This document shows, piece by piece, positions 53,375 through 63,640 of a stretch of 64,000 nucleotides of DNA. The position numbers and the translations under genes were made by a program. Position 1 is the first letter of the stretch, and every line of letters starts with the position of its first letter. Source of the DNA: Aporrectodea caliginosa. Lineage: Eukaryota; Annelida; Clitellata; Crassiclitellata; Lumbricidae. The notes beneath the pieces were generated by a model. It did not search any database. It saw only the letters and a program-made list of their open reading frames with translations, and was not told where the DNA came from. The stretch covers positions 1,032,501 to 1,096,500 of the forward strand of contig JACEVL010000518.1 of assembly GCA_020284085.1 (NCBI GenBank), given 5' to 3'.

Positions 53375-53610
53375 TATCGATTGAACGTGATTTTATTCTT
53401 ATGTATGGTCGGTTAGAAACGTTTAAAAGGTGTCTAATAGAGAACCATTATTATCCACTTTTCAACGACGTCTTGCGTCTGACAATAATGGTATAGTAAT
53501 AATCTATGAAGTTTACCATGAGTTCAATTTCATAGCAGGAAAAAATCTCAGAGCTATACCATCATGGTTTTATCTCAAATTTACCGTAATTTCAAGTGCT
53601 CGCGGGTTTC
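53375..53610 (+). repeat. Degenerate satellite unit (b')
   Basis: GATTGAACGTGATTTTATTC, CGTTTAAAAGGTGTCTAATAG, TTTTCAACGACGTCTTGC, GAAGTTTACCATGAGTTC. Confidence 0.9.
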
Positions 53611-53659
53611 GTTTTGAATTAGCATCTTAAAATTAAATGAGCATAAAAATTTGTTATGG

Positions 53660-53890
53660 GCTCTCGTGCAATCCACCGCCTCTGCTCCAAAGGAATGGAA
53701 TCGACTACCACTCTCTCTGTCTTCGTAACTGAAATTCACTTCATTCCTTCAAAAAGCGACTCAAAACTCACTATTTCTCCTTGGCTTTCAAGGATTTGGA
53801 AATCTAAGTGCATCTTCACCTGGCGGTTGACTATCCGCGCCTCAGATTCACATTTCGGTGTGACCTTGCGCGCGTTATAAATTTATTTAT

Positions 53891-53895
<5 letters not shown>
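53660..53895 (+). mobile_element. LINE C-terminal fragment
   Basis: Reads ASAPKEWNRLPLSLRN-like and SFKKRLKTHYFSLAFKD-like blocks with frame breaks, then GCGCGTTATAAATTTATTTA. An (AAT)n array follows at its 3' end. Confidence 0.75.

Positions 53896-53972
<77 letters not shown>
53896..53972. repeat. (AAT)n microsatellite
   Basis: Near-pure AAT. Confidence 0.96.
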
Positions 53973-53973
<1 letters not shown>

Positions 53974-53999
53974 TTGTAGTAGTAGTAGTTTCAGTAAAC

Positions 54000-54158
54000 A
54001 AGCAAAGAAAAAGAAACATTAAGGCTACTTAAACGTGCTTTTATATAGCTTCAAATGAATAATATTATGTAAAAAGGATGTTACAAATCCAACTGTTACT
54101 CGTGGCCTCAGTCCTTGCTATATAGTTGAACAGACTTAAACCGTGAAAGAAGCTGAAA
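54000..54158 (+). repeat. Segmental duplication copy B, left part
   Basis: TTTATATAGCTTCAAATGAA, GTGGCCTCAGTCCTTGCTAT, TAGTTGAACAGACTTAAACC, matching 58000-58390. It resumes at 55136 past a LINE insertion. Confidence 0.83.
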
Positions 54159-55135
54159 CGTGCATTTATTTTATTTATTTATTTATTTCAGAAAATTTAT
54201 ATAGCGCCCCTTCAAGGATGCCTACTCAGAAGCGCTCCCAGCCCAACCCCGGTCGAACAGGACAGTCTTAAGAGAACTGAGAAATGAGGCAGAGTGACCA
54301 GCAGGTGTCAGCCGAAGCATGGTAGGGAGCCCATTCCAGGTTGAAGGACCCGCCACGGAGAAGGCGCGACGCTGCCTGAGAGCAGTCCGCGAACGAGGAA
54401 CAATGAGCTCAGCCTGTGCAGCCGAGCGGAGAAAGCAACGACGCTGGACGCATGTGGTGGAGCAGCAGAGCTCCCGCAAATACGGAGGGGCCAGACCCTC
54501 AATACAGCGCCGGACCAAGACAGAGATTCGATATACAATACGCTGTGGGTAAGGAAGCCAGTGGAGCACGTCCCTCATGTATTCAGAAACCCGCCCAAAC
54601 CTCAGAATGCGGCCAACAAGGCGGGCGGCAGTGCGCAGGACCCTATTCAGGGACCCGGTCCGGCAGGCAGGAAGTCCATCATAAATGGCGCTACAGTAGT
54701 CGAGCCGTGAGACTACAAAAGCATGGACCAGCGTCGACGCTGCGCTAGGAGACAGAGAGCGGGAGATTACCTTGAGCTGTCGAAGCTGATAGTAACAGCT
54801 GCGGCAGAGAAGATTTATGTGACACGTAAATGTGAGTTCCTGGTCTAGGGTGACTCCCAGGTCACGAACTGAGGTTGAGAAGGTGAAGTTGGGGTATTTC
54901 AAGGCAAGTGAGGTTAGGTCTATTTTAGAAAGCTGCTGGGGTGTTCCAAGCCAAATAAGCTGAGTCTTAGTCGGGTTCAGCCGCAAGCGGTTTGAGGACA
55001 TCCAGGACTGCAGGGTCTCCATAGCCCGGCTTATTGTTCCAACTGCCGCATCGGCCTGGGTCGCAAGACAGTGAATATAGGCTTGCAGGTCGTCTGCGTA
55101 GGACTGACCCAGGACAGATGCAGCCGCCAGAATGG
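54159..55135 (-). mobile_element. L2/CR1-like LINE, 5'-truncated
   Basis: The minus-strand frame stays open from near the YADD motif to its stop. Blocks: SYADDLQAYIHCLATQ, WMSSNRLRLNPTKTQLIWLG, VRDLGVTLDQELTFTCHIN, VHAFVVSRLDYCSAIYDGLP, VLHWLPYPQRIVYRI, LIVPRSRTALRQRRAF, PSTWNGLPTMLRLTP and the C-terminus GSASE. The 3' stem-loop and an (AAAT)n tail lie at 54159-54240. Sequence upstream of LGQSYADD in the open frame (beyond 55135) is unrelated flank. Confidence 0.93.
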
Positions 55136-55440
55136 ACCCCAATATAGCATTTGACAGATGCGTTAAAAAGGTGTTTAGCATCAACGGGCCAGTGCATCGC
55201 AGAAATCTCCCAGATTCGCTTCTAGCAAATTCTACTGCTTGCATGGTGACATCGAGAAGCATGCAACTAGCTAGCCATTGTCGACCTATGCAGAAAGCCA
55301 AGAGTGAAATTCGAGAATAAACAAGGACAGGGGGTTCTCTCTCTCCGTCTCTCTGCATCTCCGTCCGTCTGTCTGTCTGTCTGTCTTTGTCTCTGTCTAT
55401 CTGTATCTCACTCACTCTCTTTCTCATTTAGTTTGAACAG
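55136..55440 (+). repeat. Segmental duplication copy B, right part
   Basis: TATAGCATTTGACAGATGCG, TTAAAAAGGTGTTTAGCATC, AGTGCATCGCAGAAATCTCC, CTATGCAGAAAGCC, then CTCTGTCTG simple sequence; parallels 58395-58740. Confidence 0.88.
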
Positions 55441-55454
55441 TTATCACCGTTCAT

Positions 55455-55525
55455 TACGAAGAAGAAGTAGATGATTTATATAGCGTCCCTTCAAGGTTAC
55501 TACCCATTACTCCATCAGCATAATG
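55455..55525 (-). mobile_element. Solo LINE/SINE 3' end with GAA tail
   Basis: GAAGAAGAAGTAGATGATTTATATAGCGTCCCTTCAAGG; sister at 61145. Confidence 0.65.
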
Positions 55526-55701
55526 CAGTACACTTCAATTGACAAGCTGCCGACTATTGTTATTATTGCACGGTTTAACGAAACAATGGTCGAGGTGATG
55601 AACTCCGATGTTGCGCCCACTAAAACTCTCGATCCATCCCGAGGACTATAGTAGTCCGCACACACCTCTTTAAAGGCTTTACCTAGTTCTATAAGTAATT
55701 T

Positions 55702-55804
55702 AACTCCGCCACTGTTTGTTTTCTGACAGTGCCAGTCCCAAGCCTGGATAAAGGAGGAGGGCGACGCTAATGATCTTTGCTATCACACAGTGTCGTTAAA
55801 CTGA
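55702..55804 (-). repeat. Repeat B copy (near consensus)
   Basis: AACTCCGCCACTG, CAGTGCCAGTCCCAAGCCTG, GGAGGAGGGCGACGCTAATG, CACACAGTGTCGTTAAACTG, followed by (CTA)n. Confidence 0.93.
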
Positions 55805-55884
55805 AACTACTACTACTACTATAAGTAATGATAACAGCCGATGGAAACTATATTTGCCACACCGAAGCTCTCCTCCTTTATCCA

Positions 55885-55966
55885 GGCCCAAGCCTTGATG
55901 AAGGAGGAGGGCAACGCTAATGGTCTTTGTTATCACACAGTGTCGTTAAATTGAAACTACTGCTAC
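55885..55966 (-). repeat. Repeat B, rearranged copy
   Basis: A forward TCCTCCTTTATCCAGGCC piece is joined to a reverse copy starting CCAAGCCTTGATGAAGGAGG. Confidence 0.82.
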
Positions 55967-55992
55967 TATGGACACTATACTATATACAAAAC

Positions 55993-56069
55993 GAGCTGTA
56001 ATATGCCAAAATAATTTCTGTCGACGGCAACGGCCATTGTTGTCATAAGCTGTCGTTAAACTATGGATC
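55993..56069 (-). repeat. 80-bp conserved short repeat (reverse)
   Basis: GAGCTGTAATATGCC..GTCGTTAAACTATGGATC. Confidence 0.88.
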
Positions 56070-56077
56070 AATCCAAT

Positions 56078-56310
56078 TAAGGGTATTTGCCACATGGCCT
56101 TTGACCTCTAACCCAACCCAGTTGTTACTTGTGTATCGCATGACCCGACACAGTTTGAAGGATTCTGGTGTTGGGCGTTAGCCGGACCCATACGGAAGCT
56201 CAAATGGGACGCGAACAAATTGAAGCATTACAATTTTATTATGAACAGCGCTCGTGAATAAGCTGGTGCCCTGCGTGTGCCGCTTTTGAAGTTTGGAGAT
56301 TACGATCATA
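56078..56310 (+). repeat. Segmental duplication, copy 2 (partner 42018-42215)
   Basis: GGTATTTGCCACATGGCCTT, GACCTCTAACCCAACCCAG, GAATAAGCTGGTGCCCTGCG, and GGAGATTACGATCATATAGG at the end. Confidence 0.87.
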
Positions 56311-56389
56311 TAGGTTTTCAAACTCTCGTCTGCTTATCCTCGGTCGCTGATGTCATTTCCGGTTTCGACGTAAGACCTAATCGCAGAAG

Positions 56390-56722
56390 TTGTCGTTTAC
56401 TTCTGAGCCGTATAACGTGCTCTACATAGTGTCAGATAAATTCGTTTAACAGAGGTTTAACAACAACCATTACGCTTGTTCCTATAATAAAGCCAAGACT
56501 ATTATTGTATAATGTGTTCAACGTTACTGAGAAGTATCTATATATAGCAGCATATGTCTGCATTAAAAAGGTGTTTAGAATCAACCGTTTAATCATATCC
56601 TCCTTTGAGCCTGTATAGTAAATCCGAACGAATCCTTACTAAGCGTGAATTACTGATAACATGTTTTTATATATAGCGTCTAGGGACTACATTAAAAAGG
56701 TGTTTAGCATCAACAATTAATT
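56390..56722 (+). repeat. Degenerate satellite, three consecutive units
   Basis: Cores near 56459 (diverged), 56571 (CATTAAAAAGGTGTTTAGAA) and 56692 (CATTAAAAAGGTGTTTAGC), about 110-125 bases apart, with TATATAGC and GTTCCTATAATAAA landmarks in each. Confidence 0.88.
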
Positions 56723-56723
56723 A

Positions 56724-57133
56724 ATGATTGTATTGCATTGTATTTGAACACTTGTTATAGCGCCCCTACAAGATTGCCTATTCAGAGACGCTCCCGACTA
56801 CTGCGCGAACGCTGAATCGGAGTTTCACGCCGAAGCGCATGAGCAATTGCGAGTGAAGGACTTGCCCAGGGTCCCTATGCGGCGGCTTTGAGGTGAATTC
56901 GAACCCGCAACCCTCCCAGCTGCAAGGCACCGAACATACCCCTATACCACCGCGCCCCAGTTGTATTGTGTTGTGTTGTATTGTATTGTATTGTACTCCA
57001 CGTTTATATTGCGACCGTGCCACCCCCAGTAAAGATCCGAGAAATTAATCTCTGATAAACCGACCCGACCGGGAAGCAAACCCGGGGCGCCGGCGTGACG
57101 AGCGGGCAACCAACCCACTCGGCCACTCAGGAT
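56724..57133 (-). mobile_element. Dimeric tRNA-derived SINE, near full length
   Basis: Complete from the ATACAATGCAATAC tail to GATCCTGAGTGGCCGAGTGG (minus strand), with both B boxes present. Confidence 0.92.
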
Positions 57134-57136
57134 CTC

Positions 57137-57188
57137 TAATGATATAAAGTAAGTAAGTAAGTGTGTTCTTTATTAAACGCTGGCAAAC
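57137..57188 (-). mobile_element. Retroelement 3' tail (AAGT)n
   Basis: AAGTAAGTAAGTAAGTGTGT, TCTTTATTAAACGCTGGCAAA is the reverse of the 3' end at 6530-6570. Confidence 0.7.
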
Positions 57189-57190
57189 TA

Positions 57191-57591
57191 ATTACTAATA
57201 ACAATTAATTCATAATATTACTAATAACAATTATTTCATAATATTACTAGTAACAATTAATTAATAATATTACTAGTAACAATTAATTAATATTATTACT
57301 AATAACAATTAATTTATAATACTACTAATAACAATTAATTAATAATATTACTAATAACAACTAATTAATAATATTACTAATAACAATTCATTAATAATAT
57401 TACTAATAACAACTAATTAATAATACTACTAATAACAATTAATTAATAATACTACTAATAACAATTAATTAATAATATTACTAATAACAATTCATTAATA
57501 ATATTACTAATAACAACTAATTAATAATATTACTAATAACAACTAATTAATAATATTACTAATAACAATTAATTAATAATATTACTAATAA
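57191..57591. repeat. 26-bp AT-rich minisatellite, about 15 copies
   Basis: Unit ACTAATAACAATTAATTAAT plus AATATT. Variants (TTCATT, CTAATT, AATACT) recur in patterned blocks. Confidence 0.96.
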
Positions 57592-57610
57592 ACTCGCTTA
57601 TAATCGTAGT

Positions 57611-57652
57611 AGTAGTAGTTTCAGTTTGACGACACTGTGTGATAACAAAAAT
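57611..57652 (+). repeat. Repeat B 5' fragment
   Basis: TAGTAGTAGTTTCAG, GTTTGACGACACTGTGTGAT only. Confidence 0.8.
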
Positions 57653-57653
57653 C

Positions 57654-57661
<8 letters not shown>

Positions 57662-57734
<73 letters not shown>
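57662..57734. repeat. (AC)n microsatellite
   Basis: Pure AC tract. Confidence 0.97.
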
Positions 57735-57737
<3 letters not shown>

Positions 57738-57873
57738 TATATATATAGCCGGCTGAACGAACCCTAAGACCTTTATGCAACGCATCGCCGCGCTTGCCAC
57801 TTAATGCCCACACACTCTAAGTAAATTTGTGTGAGTGTCCAAATAATTATGAAACATTAAGGCAGGTATTTCT

Positions 57874-57984
57874 GTTTAACGACACTGTGTAGTAACGTAG
57901 ACCATTAGCGTCGCCCTCCTCCTTCATCCGGGCTTGGGACTGGCCCCGGCTGGTACTAAGCACGGACGTCCGGTGGCGGAGTTA
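57874..57984 (+). repeat. Repeat B copy
   Basis: GTTTAACGACACTGTGTAGT start; a diverged CCGGCTGGTACTAAGC stretch precedes GGTGGCGGAGTT. Confidence 0.87.
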
Positions 57985-58060
57985 AGCGTTTTGGCTATTG
58001 AAACGCCTCTTATATAACATCAGATGAATGTGTTTAAAAGGTGTTCAAATTCCAATAATA
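57985..58060 (+). repeat. Segmental duplication copy C, left part
   Basis: CTTATATAACATCAGATGAA, TTTAAAAGGTGTTCAAATTCC, GGTCTCAGTCCTTGCTAT. Interrupted by the LINE fragment that follows. Confidence 0.83.
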
Positions 58061-58340
58061 TTCGTGGTCTCAGTCCTTGCTATCTTCTTTAAGTTCTCTG
58101 CCCTTCGGCAGGTTCCAACTTCCAATGACGCCACTCTTCTCTGTGCTGTGCTTTTTTCCTTTAATTTGCTGTATCCGTCGGCCATCCATCCAAGCATCAT
58201 CTGCCTCGGTCTTCCCCTCCCTCTTTTCCCTACCATTCTCCCTTCTATGATTTCTTTCAGGAGGGAGTCTCCTCTTAATACGTGCCCCACCCAGTGCTTC
58301 TGTCTTTCTCTTATTGTTGTTATTAGCGATCGTTTAGTCC
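58061..58340 (-). mobile_element. LINE C-terminal fragment (RTE/Jockey-like type)
   Basis: The minus strand reads RQKHWVGHVLRGDSLLKEII and GRMVGKRGRGRPRQMMLGW, the GHVLR..GRRGRGRP block common at LINE C-termini. It lies between two halves of duplicated segment C. Confidence 0.8.
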
Positions 58341-58786
58341 TTCCTATAGTTGAACATTATTGTGTAAAACGTGAACGTCGCTGATACGTGCTTTTATATA
58401 GCGTCTGATAGATGCGTTAAAAAGGTGTTTAGCACCAACGAGTTCAGTGCATCGCAGGAATCTCCAAGATTCGCTTCTAACAAATTCTACTGCTTGGTTA
58501 CATTGACAAGCATGCAACGCGCTGGCCATCGTTGACCTATGCAGAAAGCAAAGAGGAAAATTCGAGAAGAAACATGAACAGGACCCGTGTTCTCTCTCTG
58601 GTTGTCTGCATCTTCGTCTGTCTGTCTTTGTCTCTCTCTGTCTATCTGTATCTCACTCACTGTCTCTCACTGTCTCTGTTACCTTATCTGTCTGTCTCTG
58701 TCTGAAATTCTCACTCTCTCACTCCTTCTCCTTCTCACCTCTCTCTCTGTATCGGAGGAAAAGATACAGGTTTTATCTGAAAGTCC
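58341..58786 (+). repeat. Segmental duplication copy C, right part
   Basis: TTCCTATAGTTGAACATTAT, GCTTTTATATAGCGTCTGAT, CGTTAAAAAGGTGTTTAGCA, TCCAAGATTCGCTTCTAACA, TCTC/TGTC tract, TATCGGAGGAAAAGATAC. Confidence 0.87.
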
Positions 58787-58994
58787 AATCCAATCCAATC
58801 CAATCTAATCCAATCCAATCCAATCCAATCCAATCCAATCCAATCCAATCTAATCCAATCCAATCCAATCCAATCCAATCTAATCCAATCCAATCCAATC
58901 CAATCCAAACCAATCCAATCCAATCCAATCCAATCCAATCCAAACCAATCCAATCCAATCCAATCCAATCCAATCCAATCCAATCCAATCCAAT
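58787..58994. repeat. (CCAAT)n pentamer satellite
   Basis: More than 35 ATCCA/CCAAT units. The paralogous site at about 48670-48780 has only scattered units, so the expansion is local. IGLDW frames are artefacts. Confidence 0.98.
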
Positions 58995-59217
58995 GTTATT
59001 CAACCTAAGCTTACGTAAACTTCTAATCTGCAGACTTCTATAGCGCCGTTACCAAGACTACATCGCAATCAACAACTGATAATCCTTTGGGCTGACAAAC
59101 ACTGAAGTCTCCTATATATGCTGCGTTCTTGGTCCCTCTGGTCTTTTTCAGATCTGTCTAGCGGGACAGATGTCGCTACTGTCGTTGAAGCGAAGGAAAG
59201 CGTAACAAGAACCATGC
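58995..59217 (+). repeat. Segmental duplication copy C, distal end
   Basis: CTTCTATAGCG, GCAATCAACAACTGATAATC, CTCCTATATATGCTGCGTTC, GGTCCCTCTGGTCTTTTTC parallels 48790-48900. Beyond about 59155 it is unassigned. Confidence 0.75.
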
Positions 59218-59533
59218 TGATATATTACTTAGCTGATGTTTTACTCCGGCCTCTTTCCAATCGACCACTACGCTCATCAAACAGACTTGAGCTTCTAGTT
59301 CCTCATACAAGAACAGCTATGGCCCAGTCCCGGTCCTTTACCTCAATGGGTCCCCTCTCTTTGGAATGCGCTGTCTCCATCTACTCGCTCTCGAATTATA
59401 GCTAGTAACCTCTCTTCCACATTTGCTTTTCTCAAAACCTGTTTCTTCTCTTTGGCCTTGCGCAGTGGGAGCGCCTCTGAATGGTTCACCATATGAGAGG
59501 CGCTTTATAAATGTTCGAATACAATACAATACA
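59218..59533 (+). mobile_element. L2/CR1-like LINE 3' fragment with perfect 9-bp terminal stem
   Basis: RPLRSSNRLELLVPHTRTAM, then (after a frameshift near 59348) VPSLWNALSPSTRSRI, AFLKTCFFSLALRSGSASE. Stem AGCGCCTCT (59470-59478) pairs with AGAGGCGCT (59496-59504); tail AATACAATACAATAC. The stem's 5' arm encodes the final Ser-Ala-Ser. Confidence 0.9.
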
Positions 59534-59892
59534 TGCTCAGAGCCTCAGAGGGTCTTGCTCCGAAATATATGGTTGACGTAATAATATACTTCGGACTAAT
59601 TCTTCCTTCCACCGTCCACTTCGTTCCTGCAATAGACTTGCCCTCTTGGTTCCCCGTACTATAGAAGTGCTATGGCTCAGTCTCGTTCCTTTGCTTCAAT
59701 TGGTCCCTCTCTTTAGAATGCTCTTTCTCCTTCTGTTCGCTCTAAAATTCTATCTGGCAGTCTCTCTTCTTCATTCGCTTTTCTCAAAACCTGTTTCTTT
59801 TCGCGGGGTTTAGCACACTGGGAGCGCTTCTGAACGGTTCACCCTACGAGAGGCGCTTTACAAATCTTAAATACGATACGATACCGTAGATA
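59534..59892 (+). mobile_element. Second LINE 3' fragment, in tandem
   Basis: A diverged relative of the preceding fragment (GCCCTCTTGGTTCCCCGTAC, GCTATGGCTCAGTCTCG, TTTCTCAAAACCTGTTTC). Stem AGCGCTTCT/AGAGGCGCT with one G-T pair; tail AAATACGATACGATACC. Several frame breaks. Confidence 0.87.
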
Positions 59893-60188
59893 CGATATCT
59901 AGCACACGCGTTAGACACCTGTAAAAGGTTTCAAATCGAAGCTTTATATAAAAGCGTGACTTTATCTCCTTGTTTCACGTGATTTTTGACGGTTCCGGTA
60001 AAATAGAAATGAGCACATGAATATAACTTTTCTAAAAAAAACGTATACTAAAATACCAGTAAATGCAGTAAAAAATACCTTAAAATATTTTAAAGTGTTT
60101 GAATCCTGTATTTTAACAAGAATCATGCGATTGTGGCGCATCCTGTCGACGTTCAATGGGGCGATTAGTACTAATAATAAAAATAATA
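59893..60188. other. Mostly unassigned, one reversed satellite core
   Basis: GTTAGACACCTGTAAAAGG at 59908. The remainder is AT-rich without recognised features. Confidence 0.5.
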
Positions 60189-60295
60189 TCTTTTCTTTAT
60201 CAAGCGCCTGACAAACGCACTGCGCTGTACATTTACATGTTATGCAATTGAACAATCTTAACTATACTAACAGAACAGACAGCCTGCAATACTGT
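60189..60295 (-). mobile_element. tRNA-Arg-like SINE, 3' fragment
   Basis: TTTTCTTTATCAAGCGCCTG through ACAGACAGCCTGCAATAC; the tRNA-like head is missing. Confidence 0.82.
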
Positions 60296-60451
60296 TTGGT
60301 TACCTTCCGATGAATTGGGGACTTGGGTAGATATCTGGTTCCGAAATATGCGTTGGTGCGCGCTGAGGGGTGAAATTTGAGGTTCGTTAGTCACTATGAT
60401 GGTCATGATGAGTATGATGACAATGACATAACTTACAGCATATGCTTGATT

Positions 60452-60530
60452 GGATCCACAGTTTAAAGGCAGCTTATGACAACATAGGCCGTTGCTGCCG
60501 ACAAAGATTATTTTTGGCATATTACAGCTC
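60452..60530 (+). repeat. 80-bp conserved short repeat
   Basis: GGATCCACAGTTTAAAGGC through ATATTACAGCTC. Confidence 0.9.
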
Positions 60531-60539
60531 TCATATGCT

Positions 60540-60960
60540 CTCACGCAATGGGCTTATAAATAGCCTGTGATGGATCGGTTTTAAAGGTGTGTAATAATCC
60601 TCGAAAAGGCATTTTTAGGACAAAGAATTTTCAATTTATAAATCTTGGTGACATCTTGCGTTATCCGCTAACGTCGACTGTTAGTACTTTGCTTTGTTGA
60701 TTTTATGCAATTTGCTTACAAAAATATAAATAGCGTCTGACGGATCGGTGTTAAAGGTGTGTAATAATCCTGGAGAGAGGTTTTTGTTGACGTTTAATTT
60801 TAGCGACCGTATCTGACCTTCGCAATTTTTATCTGATACAAAGATATATATGCGGATATATATGGGATTCGTTAGAGCGTCCGCCTTGCAGCGTAGAGAG
60901 TACGGTTACTATATAGGGACCTTGAGCAAATCGTCAGAAAAAATTGTTTCACACTTCAAT
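60540..60960 (+). repeat. Degenerate satellite units, paralogous to unit c at 51330
   Basis: Two direct copies: GATCGGTTTTAAAGGTGTGT (60572) and GATCGGTGTTAAAGGTGTGT (60742), 170 bases apart, each followed by AATAATCCT. The second continues into GCGACCGTATCTGACC and the tRNA-like GATTCGTTAGAGCGTCC. Confidence 0.88.
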
Positions 60961-61069
60961 TGCAGATAATATATGCTGCTTAATAAAGCAACACAATATT
61001 TATATTTGGAGGGAGGACGCTCGATAATGAGAACAAAGTTGCCGCCTATAGGTTAGGCTCCAGAGTTTA

Positions 61070-61142
61070 ACGACATATTAAGGCAACAGAGGCCGTTGAC
61101 GTAGACATAAATTATTATATTGAACAGTTCTCACCGTTCAAT
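61070..61142 (+). repeat. Satellite-associated segment
   Basis: GTTTAACGACATATTAAGGC, GAGGCCGTTGACGTAGAC, CAGTTCTCACCGTTC, in the order seen at 21580 and 23690. Confidence 0.78.
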
Positions 61143-61144
61143 AC

Positions 61145-61205
61145 GAAGAAGAAGATTTATATAGCGCCCCTTCAGGGTTATTACTCATCATTACTCATCC
61201 ATCGG
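61145..61205 (-). mobile_element. Solo LINE/SINE 3' end with GAA tail
   Basis: GAAGAAGAAGATTTATATAGCGCCCCTTCAGG; sister of 55455. Confidence 0.68.
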
Positions 61206-61269
61206 AATAATACAATATTCAATTGACAAGATGCCGACTATTGTTATTATTGCACGGTTTAACGACGTC

Positions 61270-61350
61270 TTGTCACTACAAGTTGACGTTGACGTCATTA
61301 AAGATAAATATAGTCACTACAAGTTGACGTTGACGTCATTAAAGATAATT
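61270..61350. repeat. Short direct repeat (36-bp period 49)
   Basis: CACTACAAGTTGACGTTGAC followed by GTCATTAAAGATAA is present twice (from 61275 and 61314). Confidence 0.85.
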
Positions 61351-61454
61351 ATTGTATTTCAGCTCATTAATTTTTATAAGAGTTTATTCTATCGATTTTC
61401 ATTTCTTCACCCCATTAACTAGCGATTAAACAAAAGCGTACGCCGTTTTCTATA

Positions 61455-61560
61455 TAGAATTGATGGACATCGTTTTAAAGGTGTCTAGTGTCAACTGCAA
61501 TCTTAACGTTACCACGCGTATTAACAGTGATAAGCGACATCTTTTGACACACTTTGCTGC
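61455..61560 (+). repeat. Degenerate satellite copy
   Basis: CATCGTTTTAAAGGTGTCTA at 61467, with GCGACATCTTTTGACAC about 60 bases later. Confidence 0.8.
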
Positions 61561-62360
61561 ATAGCCTTACATTTTGATATTAAATTAACATATGTTAAAC
61601 ATTTACAATCTAAAGCTAAAGCTGTTCCTTTCTGACTTCGCATTGCGTCAGCTTTTCTTTAACATTTTAATGCTATTAATTTAAACTATATATGCATAAA
61701 ATTAGTAGTGTACAAAATATTGATAAACTGATTGTAAGCCGTAACTAAAGGAATTAATGGTAATTATTAATGCGCTATTTAGGATCTATTCACTAATAAA
61801 GACAATTTAAAACAATTTCTTTTAACCGTCGTAGGACGGGTGAACATTTAGTAATTATAATAGTTAAAATTAACACTTTCGAACATAATATTATCAGAGG
61901 CGGCAAAATTGTTAAATCGGCCCCTATATATATATATATATATATATACTGTTGTCGCTTGCAAAGAAACTGGGTAAACGCTAATTTTTCCAATATGTCG
62001 TTGCCTAGGCGATTATCTGGGAGATTGTGACGTCACCTTCTATGACTCTTGCTTCGATAAACTGTCCATGTTTAACATAGAAGGCTTATAATAATTATTA
62101 TTATAACGTAATACGTCGCCTATAGGATCACAATCCCTTGCTATAGTTCCTTGTTCTCTTGAAAGCTAAGCCCTGATACGCGAAGCCATTGTTAGATCTT
62201 TTCACAGTTAAAAATTAATAAATAATATATATATATATTTAATAATTATATAAATATATATGCAGCCAATAACATCACCGCGATCAGAAGACAATGGGTA
62301 TGTATATGAGGCAGAAATTGGTTTAAGATATTAGGTCTTATCAGTAAGATCTAATCGTGT
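61561..62360. other. Unassigned AT-rich stretch
   Basis: Short TA tracts near 61928 and 62230. No gene or repeat landmark recognised. Confidence 0.45.
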
Positions 62361-62830
62361 AGATTTGCTACAATTAATGAAGCAAATTCTTTCTGTACTA
62401 CATTTGTTAACAAACGAACAGTTCACATGTCTTGATCAGTTACTGATCATCAGTAACGGTATAAAATTTTCCGGTCGAGTGACTCGCAGAAACTTAATGG
62501 CACGCATTTCCGGTTCTTCATCACTGCCGGAAGAGTTTGTACGATAGGAGGGGTTCTCCTGCAAGCTTATAAACAATGGGAATAGGGAATGAGTCCATAT
62601 GACTCCCCAATTGCAGGCTTGCGGCGGTAGGGAGGCAGTACAACCCGTTAGAGCTGCCTTTGCGTTTATATTCACACACTCGATCTGTACTGTACAAAAA
62701 ATTCTCGCCGTCACCACCAGAAAGCGATAGAACCCCGACAGCATGCGTTTTGGTCCATATCCACCATAGGCCCCCTTGATGACGATATATCGCCTGATAC
62801 GCGGCCCAATGCATTGGACGGAACGCTGTT
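62361..62830 (-). other. Unrecognised, possibly coding-derived segment
   Basis: Two overlapping minus-strand frames (62436-62744 and 62521-62814) of about 100 residues occur in locally balanced base composition without satellite landmarks. Neither matches a family I know and neither has visible splice support. Could be a decayed mobile-element ORF or chance. Confidence 0.25.
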
Positions 62831-63145
62831 GAAGGCGGACTCCCGTTACCTCATCGAATACATGTAGTTTGTATTTCTCAGTAGATTAGCTAATTTTCAG
62901 GTTTTTAATTACATTAGTCATTTTAGTTTCTTCCTTGTCACCATTTTTCTAAATTCTGCTCTAGTAGGTTAGCAATTAAGCTATGTACAAAGTTCGTATA
63001 CTACCAATTTATCGAAAGCTTGTAGAAAATCAGGAAATAACGGAATTCACGGAAACCGCGCATTTTGGCGTTTGCCGTGAATTTTATCATCATATGCCGT
63101 GATTTTTCACATAATATGTGAAAACTCACGGCTGTTCTGTTCTCA
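62831..63145. other. Unassigned stretch with ATGCCGTGA/TCACGG words
   Basis: GGAATTCACGGAAACCGCG, TTTGCCGTGAATTTTATC, ATGCCGTGATTTTTCAC and GAAAACTCACGGC form weak inverted repeats at 63038-63134, perhaps a diverged foldback. Confidence 0.4.
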
Positions 63146-63255
63146 GCCATCCTCGTTTCGAGGGTCGGCCGCATCATGAATAATATTCCTCCAGCGTCTC
63201 CTGTCTTCCGTCAGTCTTATCAATTCCTCCATTGTCAATCCAGTCCATTCCTTTA
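63146..63255 (-). mobile_element. LINE ORF C-terminus fragment
   Basis: The minus strand reads EWTGLTMEELIRLTEDRRRW, then RNIIHDAADPRNEDG and stop, the TEDR..WR..I.(D/N)AA block typical of non-LTR retrotransposon C-termini. Confidence 0.75.
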
Positions 63256-63640
63256 TAATCCAGTCCATTCCCCCTCAAAGTCCGACTCACACCTCATCGT
63301 GGTGAGGGGTGAACAATCGAGTAGGGGATGGCCTGCTGGGGCTATGCCAACAGTGGTGAAGGTTTCGACCGAAGTACCACCTAGGGCGCTACGCGTGTTG
63401 GACAGGCTCAGCAGGAACCCTGAAAAAGATTGGCCAACGTGAGCGGCAGGTCTCGGGCAGCAGCGAGACTTCAGTGGACTTGACGGAGGATCCAGTAGAA
63501 GGACAACGGCAAGTCCATATCAATGGAGGGCATGTCTGGTAAATCCGGAGCATGGCCTCCATACTGCGAGGTGGAAAGGAACTGGGGAACCTACCATCTT
63601 ACCATCTCCAAACAGCATCAAACTCACGGCATTATAATAT
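63256..63640. other. Unassigned, moderate-GC stretch
   Basis: Adjacent to the LINE C-terminus and possibly part of another element (GGTTTCGACCGAAGTACCAC, GAGCGGCAGGTCTCGGGCAG). Not identified. Confidence 0.35.

Noticed and set aside
55136..55427. N-terminal part of the 401-residue minus-strand frame
   Set aside because: Only the part from about LGQSYADD onward is reverse transcriptase. The rest is read-through into duplicated flank and TCTG simple sequence.
57191..57591. CRISPR-like or centromeric repeat
   Set aside because: A 26-bp unit without spacers and only about 15 copies; an ordinary minisatellite.
58735..59003. IGLDW repeat protein on the minus strand
   Set aside because: Translation of the (CCAAT)n pentamer array.
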